This document shows, in pieces, positions 44,304 through 56,972 of a stretch of DNA of 64,000 nt (position 1 is the first letter of the stretch; the number at the start of each line of letters is the position of its first letter). The DNA lies in NCBI RefSeq assembly GCF_007828835.1, contig NZ_VIVL01000006.1, positions 1 to 64,000 of the forward strand, in the 5' to 3' direction. This DNA comes from Variovorax beijingensis. GTDB lineage: Bacteria > Pseudomonadota > Gammaproteobacteria > Burkholderiales > Burkholderiaceae_C. Both the position numbers and the translations under genes were made by a program. A model generated the notes under the pieces. It ran no database searches, was not told the DNA's origin, and was given only the letters and a program-made list of their open reading frames with translations.

Positions 44304-45119
44304 ATGTCGAACCGTCCATCCTTCGCAGAACAGCCCGGCGCAGGCAGCAGCGCACTGGCCGTGCGCCAAGCCTGCCGCAGCGGTGCGCTGAGCTCCCACA
44401 CCAGCGGGCTCGCAAGCGCCCATGTGCAGGGCAACCTCGTGATCCTGCCGCGGGTGCATGCGGCCGACTTCCTGCGCTTCTGCCAGGCCAACCCCAAGCC
44501 GTGCCCCTTGCTCGGCGTCTCGGAAGCCGGTGACCCGGCGCTGCCGGCGCTCGGCGAGGACATCGACATCCGCACCGACCTGCCGCGCTACCGCGTGTGG
44601 CGTGACGGCATCCTGGCGGACGAACCCACCGACGTGCGCGCGCTCTGGAGCGACGACCTGGTGAGCTTCGTCATCGGCTGCTCCTTCACCTTCGAGCATG
44701 CGCTGATGGCCGAAGGCATCGTGCTTCGCCACGTGGCGCAGGGCCGCAACGTGGCGATGTACCGCACCTCGGTGGCCACCACGCCGGCCGGTGCCTTCCA
44801 TGGGCCGATGGTGGTGTCGATGCGCCCGCTGCGCGCGGCCGATGCCATTCGTGCGGTGCAGATCACCTCGCGCTTTCCGGCCGTGCACGGCGCGCCGGTG
44901 CACATCGGCAACCCGGCGCTGATCGGCATCCGCTCGATTGCCGACCCCGACTACGGCGACGCGGTCGAGGTGATGCCCGATGAGCTGCCCGTGTTCTGGG
45001 CCTGCGGCGTCACGCCCCAGGCCGCGCTGGCCGCCGCCCGCCTGCCATTCGCCATCACGCATGCGCCGGGCTCGATGTTGGTGACCGATCTGCTGCATCA
45101 CAGCCTGGCCGCGTTCTAG
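44304..45119 (+). CDS. D-glutamate cyclase / DUF1445 family putative hydro-lyase
   Basis: A 271-residue protein of the DUF1445 family. Family text: [85 protein letters not shown] and [20 protein letters not shown]. The mammalian member converts D-glutamate to 5-oxo-D-proline; bacterial members are listed as hydro-lyases without proof. A GGAAAC site precedes ATG 44304. It is followed by an MFS carrier and a 5-oxoprolinase, a context that supports a role in 5-oxoproline/D-glutamate metabolism. Confidence 0.83.
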   Translation: MSNRPSFAEQPGAGSSALAVRQACRSGALSSHTSGLASAHVQGNLVILPRVHAADFLRFCQANPKPCPLLGVSEAGDPALPALGEDIDIRTDLPRYRVWRDGILADEPTDVRALWSDDLVSFVIGCSFTFEHALMAEGIVLRHVAQGRNVAMYRTSVATTPAGAFHGPMVVSMRPLRAADAIRAVQITSRFPAVHGAPVHIGNPALIGIRSIADPDYGDAVEVMPDELPVFWACGVTPQAALAAARLPFAITHAPGSMLVTDLLHHSLAAF

Positions 45120-45158
45120 CTCCGCCGTTTTCACCCATTCATACCTGGAGACAAAACC

Positions 45159-46451
45159 ATGAAAACCACCCTCGATGCCACCCAGGCGGGCGACGCCGCA
45201 CCAGCCGAAGGCAGCTGGCTGCGCACGCTCAACCCGAACGAGAAACGCACGCTCGCCGCATCCTTCAGCGGCTACGCGGTAGACGCCTTCGACTACTACA
45301 CGCTGCCGCTGGTCACGCCTATCCTGCTGTCGCTGTGGGGCATGAGCAAGACCGAGGTGGGGCTGATCGGCACGGCCACGCTGGTGGCCTCGGCCATCGG
45401 CGGCTGGGTGGCCGGCATCCTGGCCGACAGGTATGGCCGCGTGCGCATCCTGCAGCTCACGATCCTGGTGTTCGCGATCTTCACCTTTGCCTGCGGCCTC
45501 GCGCAGACACCCGAGCAGTTGCTGGTCGCCCGCACGCTGCAGGGCCTGGGCTTCGGCGGCGAATGGGCGGTGGGCTCGGTACTCATCGCCGAGATGATCC
45601 GGCCTGCCTACCGGGGCAAGGCGGTGGGGCTGGTGCAGAGCAGCTGGGCCGTGGGCTGGGGCGCGGCGGTGCTGGTGTCGATGGCGCTGTTCTCGTTCCT
45701 GCCGCCGGAGTATTCGTGGCGCGCGATGTTCATGCTGGGCCTGCTGCCGGCGCTTTTGATCGTGTTCATCCGCCGCTCCATCCGCGACCCGGAAATCTAC
45801 GTGCAGAGCCGTGCCGCGGTGGCGCGCGGCGAGCGCAGCGGCAATTTCCTCGCGATCTTCAAGCCCGGCATGCTGGGCACCACGGTGCTCGCGAGCCTGC
45901 TGTTCACCGGCATGCAGGGCGGCTATTACGCGATCGGCGTCTGGCTGCCCACCTTCCTCAAGAACGAGCGCCATCTCACGGTGCTGAGTTCGGGCGGCTA
46001 CCAGTTCATGTTCATCATCGGCGCCTTCATCGGCTACCTGTGCGGCGCCTACCTGTCGGACCGGCTCGGGCGCCGCCGCGCCTTCATCCTGTTCGCGGTG
46101 GGCGCCGGATCGCTGGTCTATGCCTACACGCTGCTGCCCATCACCGACGGCCTGATGCTGCTGCTCGGCTTTCCGCTCGGCTTCTTCATGTCGGGCATCT
46201 TCAGCGGCGCAGGTGCCTTCCTGGCCGAGCTCTTCCCCAATGAGCTGCGCGGCTCCGGGCAAGGCTTTTGCTACAACTTCGGGCGTGGCATCGGCGCCAC
46301 CTTTCCGGCGCTGGTCGGTGTGCTGAGCGACCGCATGCATCTTTCGCTGGGCACGGCCATCGGCGTGTGCGCCGCGGTGGCCTACGCCATGGTGGTGATC
46401 GTGGCGCTGTGCCTGCCCGAGACGCGCGGGCGCGACCTGCGGCAGAACTGA
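45159..46451 (+). CDS. MFS transporter of the 5-oxoproline cluster
   Basis: A 430-residue, 12-segment carrier of the organic-acid MFS group. Segment 1 holds SFSGYAVDAFDYYTLPLVTP with the D-x-x-D/E type motif, then AGILADRYGRVRILQLTILV (loop 2-3) and RTLQGLGFGGEWAVGSVLIA. TGGAGAC lies before ATG 45159. It lies between the D-glutamate-cyclase-like gene and the oxoprolinase gene (gaps of 39 and 42 bases), so its cargo is probably 5-oxoproline, glutamate or a related compound (inference). Confidence 0.82.
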   Translation: MKTTLDATQAGDAAPAEGSWLRTLNPNEKRTLAASFSGYAVDAFDYYTLPLVTPILLSLWGMSKTEVGLIGTATLVASAIGGWVAGILADRYGRVRILQLTILVFAIFTFACGLAQTPEQLLVARTLQGLGFGGEWAVGSVLIAEMIRPAYRGKAVGLVQSSWAVGWGAAVLVSMALFSFLPPEYSWRAMFMLGLLPALLIVFIRRSIRDPEIYVQSRAAVARGERSGNFLAIFKPGMLGTTVLASLLFTGMQGGYYAIGVWLPTFLKNERHLTVLSSGGYQFMFIIGAFIGYLCGAYLSDRLGRRRAFILFAVGAGSLVYAYTLLPITDGLMLLLGFPLGFFMSGIFSGAGAFLAELFPNELRGSGQGFCYNFGRGIGATFPALVGVLSDRMHLSLGTAIGVCAAVAYAMVVIVALCLPETRGRDLRQN

Positions 46452-46493
46452 TCCGGACCGCCATTCCCTTTTTGCGAAGACTCTTCCTTTCCC

Positions 46494-50150
<3,657 letters not shown>

Positions 50151-50162
50151 ACTGTGCGTTCT

Positions 50163-50270
50163 GTCGGCGGGGGTGCGCTCCCGCCGACGGGGTACCTTGC
50201 TCCGCGAATGTCCTCCGGCCTGCGGCCTCCCCCTTGATTTCGCTGCGCAAGGCACCCCACCGACGGGAGC
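50163..50270. repeat. Nested intergenic inverted repeat after the oxoprolinase gene
   Basis: A 9-bp hairpin GTCGGCGGG-N8-CCCGCCGAC (50163-50188) is followed by a wider pair, GGGGTACCTTGC (50189-50200) and GCAAGGCACCCC (50247-50258), with one mismatch. The form is that of a dispersed Burkholderiales intergenic element. Together with the etfQO terminator it fills the 253-base gap; no gene is seen in it. Confidence 0.55.
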
Positions 50271-50361
50271 GTTATGCGCAGCGGTCGTTGATCAGCGGTA
50301 CACCGGCGCCGTGGCCTGTGCACGCACCCCGAACAAGAGCGCACAACAACCAACAAAAAGC

Positions 50362-50384
50362 AAAAAGCCCTCCGAAGAGGGCTT
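50362..50384 (-). terminator. Rho-independent terminator of the ETF-QO gene
   Basis: On the minus strand AAGCCCTC-TTCG-GAGGGCTT runs directly into TTTTT-type sequence. It lies about 20 bases after the ETF-QO stop. The A-rich flank on the other side might let it work weakly for the oxoprolinase transcript too. Confidence 0.9.
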
Positions 50385-50403
50385 CCAAGAAGGTAGAGAA
50401 GCC

Positions 50404-52107
50404 TCACATCCCCACGTAATTCGGCCCGCCGCCCCCTTCAGGCGTGACCCACACGATGTTCTGCGTCGGGTCCTTGATGTCGCAGGTCTTGCAGTGCACG
50501 CAGTTCTGCGCGTTGATCTGCAGGCGCTGCTTGCCCGCGCTGGCCTCGTCGGGCACGAACTCGTACACGCCGGCCGGGCAGTAGCGGCTTTCGGGGCCCG
50601 CGAACTTCGAGAGGTTGATGTTCACCGGCACCGACGCGTCCTTGAGCGTCAGGTGCGCCGGCTGCTGCTCCTCGTGGTTGGTGTTGCTGATGAACACGCT
50701 CGAGAGGCGGTCGAAGGTCAGCTTGCCGTCCGGCTTGGGATAGGCGATGGGCTTGCACTCCGCCGCGGGCTTGAGGTACAGGTGGTCGGGCTTGTGGCGG
50801 TGCAGGGTCCATGGAATATGACCCTTCAACAGCCACTGCTCGATGCCGTTCATGAAGGTGGCAATGCCCAGCCCCTTCTTGAACCAGGCCTTGAAGTTGC
50901 GCGCCTTGTTCAGCTCGGTGTAGAGCCAGCTCTTCTCGAAGGCGGCCGGGTAGGCCGTGAGCTCGTCGTGCTGGCGGCCGGCCTGCACCGCGTCGAAGGC
51001 GGCTTCGGCGGCCAGCATGCCGGTCTTGATGGCGGCGTGGCTGCCCTTGATGCGGCTCACGTTGAGGTAGCCGGCCTCGCAGCCGACCAGCGCGCCGCCC
51101 GGGAACACCGTCTTGGGCAGCGACATCAGGCCGCCGGCCGTGATGGCGCGCGCGCCGTAGCCGATGCGCTTGGCGGGCTTGATGCCCTGGGCCTCGTCGC
51201 CTTCGAGGTACCAGCGGATGTTGGGGTGCAGCTTCCAGCGCTGCATTTCCTCGAACGGGCTCAGGTAGGGGTTGCTGTAGTCCAGGCCGGTGATGAAGCC
51301 CATGGTGACCTTGTTGTCTTCCATGTGGTAGAGGAAGGCGCCGCCGTAGGTGTCGCTCTTCATCGGCCAGCCGGCGGTGTGCAGCACGAAGCCGGGCTGG
51401 TGGCGCTTGGGGTCGATCTCCCACACTTCCTTCACGCCCAGGCCGTAGGTCTGCGGATCCTTGCCCTCGTCGAGCTTGAATCTGGCGATCAGCTGGCGGC
51501 CCAGGTGGCCGCGCGCGCCTTCGGCAAACACCGTGTACTTGCCCAGCAGCTCCATGCCGAGCTGGAAGTTCTCGGTGGGTTCGCCGTCCTTGCCCACGCC
51601 CATGTTGCCGGTGGCCACGCCGCGCACCGAGCCGTTCTCGTTGTAGAGCACCTCGGCCGCCGGGAAGCCCGGGAAGATCTCCACCCCCATGTTCTCGGCC
51701 TGCTGCGCGAGCCACTTGGTGAAGGCGCCCAGGCTGATGATGTAGTTGCCGTGGTTCTGGAAGCAGGCCGGCAGGAAGAGGTTGGGCGTGCGCAGGCCCG
51801 ACTTCTCGCCGAGGAACACCATGGCGTCGTCGGTGACGGGCTGGTTGAGCGGGGCGCCCAGTTCCTTCCAGTCGGGCAGCAGCTCGTTGAGCGCGCGCGG
51901 GTCCATGATGGCGCCCGAGAGGATGTGCGCGCCGGGCTCGGAGCCCTTTTCGAGCACCACCACCGAGATTTCCTTTTCATGATGGGCGGCCAACTGCTTG
52001 AGCCGGATGGCGGTCGAGAGGCCGGCCGGGCCGCCGCCGACGACGACCACGTCATATTCCATGGATTCGCGGGGGCCGAACTGGGCGAGGATTTCGTCGT
52101 GGGTCAT
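50404..52107 (-). CDS. Electron transfer flavoprotein-ubiquinone oxidoreductase
   Basis: A 567-residue membrane-associated FAD/4Fe-4S enzyme that passes electrons from ETF to ubiquinone during fatty-acid and amino-acid oxidation. The FAD loop is VVVVGGGPAGLSTAIRLKQL near residue 25, and GCEAGYLNVSRIKGSHAAIK is the second FAD contact. The cluster cysteines are in SRYCPAGVYEF and INAQNCVHCKTCDIKDPTQN at the C-terminus. I chose ATG 52105-52107 (MTHDEILAQFGPRESMEYD, the usual N-terminus); an ATG at 52161 is the alternative. Divergent from the SDR gene. Confidence 0.92.
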   Translation of the reverse strand: MTHDEILAQFGPRESMEYDVVVVGGGPAGLSTAIRLKQLAAHHEKEISVVVLEKGSEPGAHILSGAIMDPRALNELLPDWKELGAPLNQPVTDDAMVFLGEKSGLRTPNLFLPACFQNHGNYIISLGAFTKWLAQQAENMGVEIFPGFPAAEVLYNENGSVRGVATGNMGVGKDGEPTENFQLGMELLGKYTVFAEGARGHLGRQLIARFKLDEGKDPQTYGLGVKEVWEIDPKRHQPGFVLHTAGWPMKSDTYGGAFLYHMEDNKVTMGFITGLDYSNPYLSPFEEMQRWKLHPNIRWYLEGDEAQGIKPAKRIGYGARAITAGGLMSLPKTVFPGGALVGCEAGYLNVSRIKGSHAAIKTGMLAAEAAFDAVQAGRQHDELTAYPAAFEKSWLYTELNKARNFKAWFKKGLGIATFMNGIEQWLLKGHIPWTLHRHKPDHLYLKPAAECKPIAYPKPDGKLTFDRLSSVFISNTNHEEQQPAHLTLKDASVPVNINLSKFAGPESRYCPAGVYEFVPDEASAGKQRLQINAQNCVHCKTCDIKDPTQNIVWVTPEGGGGPNYVGM

Positions 52108-52223
52108 GTGGGTCTCGTCGATAATGATTTGAGGCTCGGACGCCTCGAGGGCGCGAAACATTTTATGTGGAGTGCCGGGCGTCGCCTCGGCGACTCGGCA
52201 ACGGCTCAACAGGACCCCCTTTC

Positions 52224-53006
52224 ATGGCTTACAGCATCGATCTTTCGGGCCGCGTGGCCTTCGTCACCGGCGCTTCCAGCGGACTGGGTGCACAGTTTGC
52301 CAAGACGCTGGCGCGCGCCGGCGCCGCAGTGGTGCTCGCGAGCCGCCGGCTCGAGAAACTGAAGGAGCTGCGCGCCCGCATCGAGGGCGAGGGCGGCGAC
52401 GCGCATGCGGTCGAGCTCGACGTCACCGACATCGGCAGCATCAAGGCTGCCGTGGCGCGCGCCGAAACCGAGGTCGGCCCCATCGACATCCTGGTCAACA
52501 ACTCGGGCGTGAGCACCACCCAGCGCCTGCAGGACGTCAAGCCCGACGACTACGACTACATCTTCGACACCAACGTGAAGGGCTCCTTCTTCGTCGCGCA
52601 GGAAGTGGGCAAGCGCATGCTGGCACGCGCCGACGGTTCGGCGCCCGGCACCTACATCGGCGGGCGCATCATCAACATCGCCTCGGTGGCGGCGCTCAAG
52701 GTGCTGCCGCAGATCGGCACCTACTGCATGAGCAAGGCCGCGGTGGTGCAGATGACCAAGGCCATGGCGCTCGAATGGGGCCGCTTCGGCATCAACGTGA
52801 ATGCGCTGTGCCCGGGCTACATCACGACCGAGCTCAACGAGGACCACTGGGCCTCCGAGGGCGGCGCCAAGCTCGTGAACATGCTGCCGCGCAAGCGCGT
52901 GGGCAAGCCCGAAGACCTCGACGGCCTGATCGTGCTGCTGGCCAGCGGCCAGAGCCATTTCGTGAACGGCGCGGTCATTGCGGCCGACGACGGGTTCGCG
53001 CTCTGA
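52224..53006 (+). CDS. SDR-family oxidoreductase
   Basis: A 260-residue classical short-chain dehydrogenase. It has the cofactor motif VTGASSGLGAQFAKTLARAG, LVNNSGVSTTQRLQD, catalytic Ser before Tyr-Lys in IASVAALKVLPQIGTYCMSK, and FGINVNALCPGYITTELN. The R-R-L following the second strand (LASRRLEKLKEL) suggests NADP(H). ATG 52224 is preceded by AGGA. A thioesterase gene follows after 22 bases and ETF-QO is divergent, so an acyl-CoA or beta-oxidation-linked substrate such as a 3-hydroxyacyl-CoA is plausible. Confidence 0.84.
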   Translation: MAYSIDLSGRVAFVTGASSGLGAQFAKTLARAGAAVVLASRRLEKLKELRARIEGEGGDAHAVELDVTDIGSIKAAVARAETEVGPIDILVNNSGVSTTQRLQDVKPDDYDYIFDTNVKGSFFVAQEVGKRMLARADGSAPGTYIGGRIINIASVAALKVLPQIGTYCMSKAAVVQMTKAMALEWGRFGINVNALCPGYITTELNEDHWASEGGAKLVNMLPRKRVGKPEDLDGLIVLLASGQSHFVNGAVIAADDGFAL

Positions 53007-53028
53007 TCCTTTCCATCAAAGCCCACCG

Positions 53029-53451
53029 ATGAGAATCGAAATCCCCGAGGAGAAAAAGTTCGTGTTCGAGATGTCCATCCCCATCCGCTGGGGCGACATG
53101 GACGCCATGGGCCACCTCAACAACGGCACCTACTTCCGCTACCTCGAAACTGCGCGCATCGACTGGATCCGCTCGCTCGGCATCGAGCCCGCGCCGGGCG
53201 GCGAAGGCATGGTGATCGTCAACGCCTTCTGCAATTTCTACCGCCAGATCGAATATCCCGGCGACGTGCTGCTCAAGATGTACGTGAGCGATCCGGCACG
53301 CACCACCTTCGAGAGCTGGGCCACCATGGCGCGCGCCGAGGCGCCCGAGGTGATCTGCGCGGCCGGCGGGGCCACCACGATCTGGGTCGACTTTCCGAAG
53401 CAGAAGGCGCTGCCCTTGCCCGACTGGCTGCGCGCGGTGGTGAGCGAGTAG
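53029..53451 (+). CDS. Acyl-CoA thioesterase, hotdog fold
   Basis: A 140-residue 4-hydroxybenzoyl-CoA thioesterase-type protein. The active-site helix region is IPIRWGDMDAMGHLNNGTYF, with the catalytic acidic residue of the D-x-x-G-H-x-N-N motif, followed by YLETARIDWIRSLGI. Single hotdog domain, cytoplasmic, probably a tetramer. It is co-transcribed with the SDR gene 22 bases upstream. Acyl chain specificity cannot be judged. Confidence 0.86.
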   Translation: MRIEIPEEKKFVFEMSIPIRWGDMDAMGHLNNGTYFRYLETARIDWIRSLGIEPAPGGEGMVIVNAFCNFYRQIEYPGDVLLKMYVSDPARTTFESWATMARAEAPEVICAAGGATTIWVDFPKQKALPLPDWLRAVVSE

Positions 53452-53460
53452 GCCTGGCCG

Positions 53461-54813
53461 CTAGGCCGGCCGCAGCACGATGCGCGCCTCGAAGCCGTGG
53501 GCGGCGCCGGGCGGGGGCGATGCCAGTTCGAGCCTGGCGCCATGCTTCTCGACGATCGTGCCCACGATCGACAGCCCCAGTCCGTAGCCCGCGCGATCGG
53601 AGCTGTGGCGCACATGGCGCTGCTGCAGCGTGGCGAGCTGCGCGGCGCTGACGCCCGCGCCGAAGTCGCGCACCGCGAGCGTGCAGGGCGCCATCACCTC
53701 GATCACCACGCGGCCGCTGCCGCCGTAGCGCAGCGCGTTTTCCACCAGGTTGCGCAGCGCGATCGCCAGCGCGTCGACGTCGCCCGAGGCAACCGGCGCG
53801 GCGTCGTCGGGCACCTTGAGCGCGAGCCGCTCGCTGATCTGCGGGTCGTTCCAGAAGTCCTGCGCCACGGCACCGGCCAGCTGCACCAGGTCGACCCGTG
53901 CGCGAGCGAGCGAGGCGGCCGATTCCGCGCGCGAGAGCTGCAGCAGCTTCTCGGTGCGGTGGCTGAGCATCTGCAGCGCATCGAGCGCCGCCTGCACGTC
54001 GTTGCGCTGCAGGTCGTGCTCGAGCGCGGTCTGCAGCCGCAGCCGTGCGGCGGCCAGCGGTGTTCGCAGCTCGTGCGCCGCGTTGGCGGCCAGCGCGCGC
54101 TCGACGTCCAGCGAGTGCGACAGGCGTTCCAGCAGGCTGTTGACGTGGTCGCCGACCGCGCGCAGCTCGTACGGCAGGCCGGGCAGCGTGATGGGGCGCA
54201 GGTCGGAGCCGCTGCGCTTCTCGATCTCGCCTGCGAGCTGCTGCAGCACGCGCAGCTCGTTGCGGGCCACCCTGCGCAGCACCAGCGCCAGCAGCGGCAG
54301 CACGGCACCCAGCGGAATGATCAGCCCGAACAGCGTGCGGTTCAGCGCCGAGCGCCGCTCGTCAAGCGGATCGGCCACCTGGAAGTAAAGGCCCAGCGTG
54401 GGATGCCGCACCGTATAGATGCGCCAGGTCTGGTTGTTGGCGAAGCCCGCGGCCAGCGGCACGTCGAAGGCATCGGTGGGCGCCTCGGCCGAGCGCAGCA
54501 GCACGTGCTCGTGGATGTCCACCACCTGGTACATCACAGCGTCTTCCGAGAACAATTGCTTGGGCGCGATCATTGGCGCGTCCGGCGTGGCGCCCGAATG
54601 CTGCAGCTTGCCGAGCTCTTGCAGCGCCATGTCGAACATGCGGTGCGAGACCTCGACCAGTTCGTTGTCGAAGTTGTGGTTGATCTCGCGGTCCACGTAC
54701 CAGACCACGGCCAGCACGCAGAGCATCCACACGCCGCCGACCCAGAGGATCAGTGTGCGCGTCAGGCGGCCGGCCAGCGTGTCGCGGTCGTCCTTCGGGC
54801 GTGCCGCGGTCAT
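53461..54813 (-). CDS. Sensor histidine kinase, PmrB/QseC-like
   Basis: A 450-residue inner-membrane kinase. The first membrane segment is about 19-37 (TLILWVGGVWMLCVLAVVWY), followed by a periplasmic sensor of about 125 residues, a second segment about 165-185 (LFGLIIPLGAVLPLLALVLR), H-box ANAAHELRTPLAAARLRLQ, N-box LVENALRYGG and G-box GYGLGLSIVGTIVEKHGA. ATG 54811-54813 overlaps the regulator stop. The downstream lipid A genes suggest it senses cationic peptides, metal ions or pH as PmrB does (inference). Confidence 0.83.
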   Translation of the reverse strand: MTAARPKDDRDTLAGRLTRTLILWVGGVWMLCVLAVVWYVDREINHNFDNELVEVSHRMFDMALQELGKLQHSGATPDAPMIAPKQLFSEDAVMYQVVDIHEHVLLRSAEAPTDAFDVPLAAGFANNQTWRIYTVRHPTLGLYFQVADPLDERRSALNRTLFGLIIPLGAVLPLLALVLRRVARNELRVLQQLAGEIEKRSGSDLRPITLPGLPYELRAVGDHVNSLLERLSHSLDVERALAANAAHELRTPLAAARLRLQTALEHDLQRNDVQAALDALQMLSHRTEKLLQLSRAESAASLARARVDLVQLAGAVAQDFWNDPQISERLALKVPDDAAPVASGDVDALAIALRNLVENALRYGGSGRVVIEVMAPCTLAVRDFGAGVSAAQLATLQQRHVRHSSDRAGYGLGLSIVGTIVEKHGARLELASPPPGAAHGFEARIVLRPA

Positions 54814-55484
54814 TCGTCGTCGCCCGACGAGGTCGACAGCCGGTAGCCCAGGCCGCGCAGCGTCTGGATGTGGTTCTTGCCCAGCTTGCGCCGCAGGCGG
54901 CTGATGAACACTTCGAGCGTGTTGCTGTCGGCCTCGTCGCCGAAGCCGTAGAGCGCGTCGGCCAGGTTCTCGCGCGTGTGGATGCGCTCGGGCCGCGTGG
55001 CCATCACGCGCAGCAGGGCCCATTCCTTCTGCGTGAGGACGACCGGGTTGCCGTCCTTGCGGACCCTGTCCTGCGCCAGGTCGATCTCCAGTGTTCCCAG
55101 GCGCAGCACTGGCGAGCTGCCGGCGCTGCGCCGCCGCTCCACCGCGCGCAGCCGGGCCAGCAGTTCGGCCGGGTCGTAGGGCTTGATGAGGTAGTCGTCG
55201 GCGCCGGCGTCGAGCCCGCGGATGCGGTCGGTGACCTGGTCGCGCGCCGTCAGCACGATGACGATGGGCGGCTCGCGCAGCGCGCGCACCTGGGGCAGCA
55301 GCGACAGGCCGTCGCCGTCGCCCAGGTGCAGGTCGAGCAGCACGGCGGCGTACTGCACCGAGAGCAGGGCGCCGCGTGCCTCGGCGAGGCTGGACGCCAC
55401 GTCGACCACGAATGCCTTCGCAACCAGGTAGCTGCAGACGGCGTCTGCCAACGCACTGTCATCTTCGACGAGCAATATGCGCAC
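54810..55484 (-). CDS. OmpR-family response regulator, PmrA/QseB-like
   Basis: A 224-residue regulator. The receiver has EDDSALADAV, the phospho-Asp in AVLLDLHLGDGDGLSLLPQ (about 51) and the Lys of YLIKPYDPAELLAR. The winged helix has VVLTQKEWALLRVMATRPER and FISRLRRKLGKNHIQTLRG. The gene is divergent from a PAP2 phosphatase gene, and the gap holds three TTCAG repeats with an 11-base period, the arrangement OmpR/PhoB-type dimers bind. The same repeats precede eptA. Confidence 0.87.
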   Translation of the reverse strand: MRILLVEDDSALADAVCSYLVAKAFVVDVASSLAEARGALLSVQYAAVLLDLHLGDGDGLSLLPQVRALREPPIVIVLTARDQVTDRIRGLDAGADDYLIKPYDPAELLARLRAVERRRSAGSSPVLRLGTLEIDLAQDRVRKDGNPVVLTQKEWALLRVMATRPERIHTRENLADALYGFGDEADSNTLEVFISRLRRKLGKNHIQTLRGLGYRLSTSSGDDE

Positions 55485-55554
55485 GCGATGGGGTCTTTCA
55501 AAAAAAACGCAGTCTAGCGCCGACTGTCGCGGGGCCGGGCGGCGTCAGTTTCCG

Positions 55555-55582
55555 TTCAGGGCCGCTTCAGGCTCGGTTCAGG
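55555..55582. promoter_or_regulatory. Three TTCAGG repeats, 11-base period, before the PAP2 gene
   Basis: TTCAGG occurs at 55555, 55566 and 55577, each 11 bases apart, in the gap between the response regulator gene and the first PAP2 gene. Direct repeats on one DNA face are the usual sites for OmpR-family dimers such as PmrA or QseB. This is a likely autoregulatory and target operator. Confidence 0.65.
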
Positions 55583-55633
55583 CCACGAACGTAGGCTCTG
55601 GGGGTTTTCAGGCTTGCAGGTTTCTCTGTTCTC

Positions 55634-56359
55634 ATGACGCGTGTCCCCAATCATCCAAATCCCTCGAATCTCCGCCTGGGAGCACTGACCTTCCTTGCAT
55701 TGGTCCTGCTGCTGGCGTGGGACGCCACCGGAGGCGATCTCGCGCTGGCCCGCCTGGCGGGCACCCCCGTGGGCTTTCCGTGGCGCGACAACGCCTTCCT
55801 GGTGCATGTGATGCACGAGGGCGCGAAGGACCTGAGCTGGCTGTTCGTGATCGCGCTGTTCGCCGCCATCCGCTGGCCGCTCGGCGTCCTGCGGCAGCTG
55901 CCGGTTCGCGCCCGGGCGCAGCTGGCATTCACCGTGCTGCTCTCGGTTGTGGCCATCAGCCTGCTCAAGCATGCGAGCCACACGAGCTGCCCCTGGGACC
56001 TGAAGGAATTCGGCGGCGCGGCCAGCCATGTGTCGCACTGGGCATGGAAGGTCTATGACGGCGGCGCGGGCGGGTGCTTCCCGGCGGGCCACGCTTCAGC
56101 GGCCTTCGCCTATGTGGGCGGCTATTTCGTGCTGCGCCGGGTATCGCCGCGCGCCGCCATCCTCTGGCTCTGCGCGTCGCTGGCCGCGGGGCTGCTGCTC
56201 GGCCTGTCGCAGCAACTGCGGGGGGCCCACTACATGAGCCACACGCTCTGGACCGCCTGGATCTGCTGGGTGGTGGGCTTTGCCATCGACCTGGCCGCCG
56301 CACCCCGCGCTTTGCGGTTGGCCGCAGCCGAACCTGCTGTGCTGCATGCAGGCCCTTGA
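55634..56359 (+). CDS. PAP2-family membrane phosphatase, first copy
   Basis: A 241-residue membrane protein with about five to six segments and PAP2 motifs: LKHASHTSCPWDLKEFGG (motif 1 region), GGCFPAGHASAAFAYVGG (motif 2) and LRGAHYMSHTLWTAWICW (motif 3). The last has a second His where the classical form has Asp, as in a subgroup of lipid A and undecaprenyl-pyrophosphate phosphatases. It overlaps the next PAP2 gene by 14 bases. Removing a lipid A phosphate would prepare or compete with EptA modification (inference). Confidence 0.8.
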   Translation: MTRVPNHPNPSNLRLGALTFLALVLLLAWDATGGDLALARLAGTPVGFPWRDNAFLVHVMHEGAKDLSWLFVIALFAAIRWPLGVLRQLPVRARAQLAFTVLLSVVAISLLKHASHTSCPWDLKEFGGAASHVSHWAWKVYDGGAGGCFPAGHASAAFAYVGGYFVLRRVSPRAAILWLCASLAAGLLLGLSQQLRGAHYMSHTLWTAWICWVVGFAIDLAAAPRALRLAAAEPAVLHAGP

Positions 56360-56915
56360 TGCCGCCCTGTTCGCGCTGATCAACGCCAGTGCCGCGGCAC
56401 CGGCGTGGAGCATCCATTTCGCGCGCTTTGCCTCCGACGTGCTGCCGGCCTTGCTGGCCACCGCGATCATCGGTGCGGCGGTGATCGACCGCCGCCTGCG
56501 CTATGCCTGCTTCACCGCGCTGGTCAGCGTGCTGGCGGTCTGGATCTTCGTGAACGTGTTCCGCTCGGCCATGCCGTTCCAGCGGCCCGCCTTCTACGGC
56601 CTGGGAATCCAGTGGGCGCCGCAAGGCGCGCGGCCGGGCTTTCCGAGCCTGCATGCCGCCTGCACCTTCGCTGCGGCGTTTTCGCTGTGGTGCCTGCCGT
56701 GGCGCGCGCCCATGCTGGCCGCGCTGGCGGTGGCCGCGGTGGTCGGATGGAGCCGCGTGTTCCTCGGACTGCACTTTCCGCTCGACGTGGTCGTGGGGGC
56801 GATGCTCGCCGCCCTGATGTCGATCGTGGTGGAGCGCGGCCTGAGCCGGCCGCTCAACCTGGCGCTCAGGGCCTTCATGCGGCCCCGCTTGAGGGCGAGG
56901 CGGGCGCGAACCTGA
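56346..56915 (+). CDS. PAP2-family membrane phosphatase, second copy
   Basis: A 189-residue PAP2 phosphatase, shorter and different from the first: MPFQRPAFYGLG near motif 1, GFPSLHAACTFAAAFSLW (motif 2, P-S-L-H) and the classical GWSRVFLGLHFPLDVVVG (S-R-x5-H-x3-D). It resembles BcrC-type undecaprenyl-diphosphatases. ATG 56346 lies within the end of the first PAP2 gene. The C-terminal tail is Arg-rich. Its 3' end overlaps the TTCAG repeat array of the eptA promoter. Confidence 0.8.
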   Translation: MQALDAALFALINASAAAPAWSIHFARFASDVLPALLATAIIGAAVIDRRLRYACFTALVSVLAVWIFVNVFRSAMPFQRPAFYGLGIQWAPQGARPGFPSLHAACTFAAAFSLWCLPWRAPMLAALAVAAVVGWSRVFLGLHFPLDVVVGAMLAALMSIVVERGLSRPLNLALRAFMRPRLRARRART

Positions 56916-56961
56916 ACGCCGGCTGAACGCGCAATTCAGGCTGGCTTCAGTTGCGCTTCTT
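56912..56961. promoter_or_regulatory. TTCAG/CTGAA repeat array before eptA
   Basis: CTGAAC occurs at 56912 and 56923, and TTCAG at 56935 and 56946 with a degenerate TTCTT at 56957; spacing within each set is 11 bases. The two sets face each other. The same unit and period occur before the first PAP2 gene, so one OmpR-family regulator probably binds both. The array ends 12 bases before the eptA start. Confidence 0.65.
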
Positions 56962-56972
56962 ACAGTCGGTAG

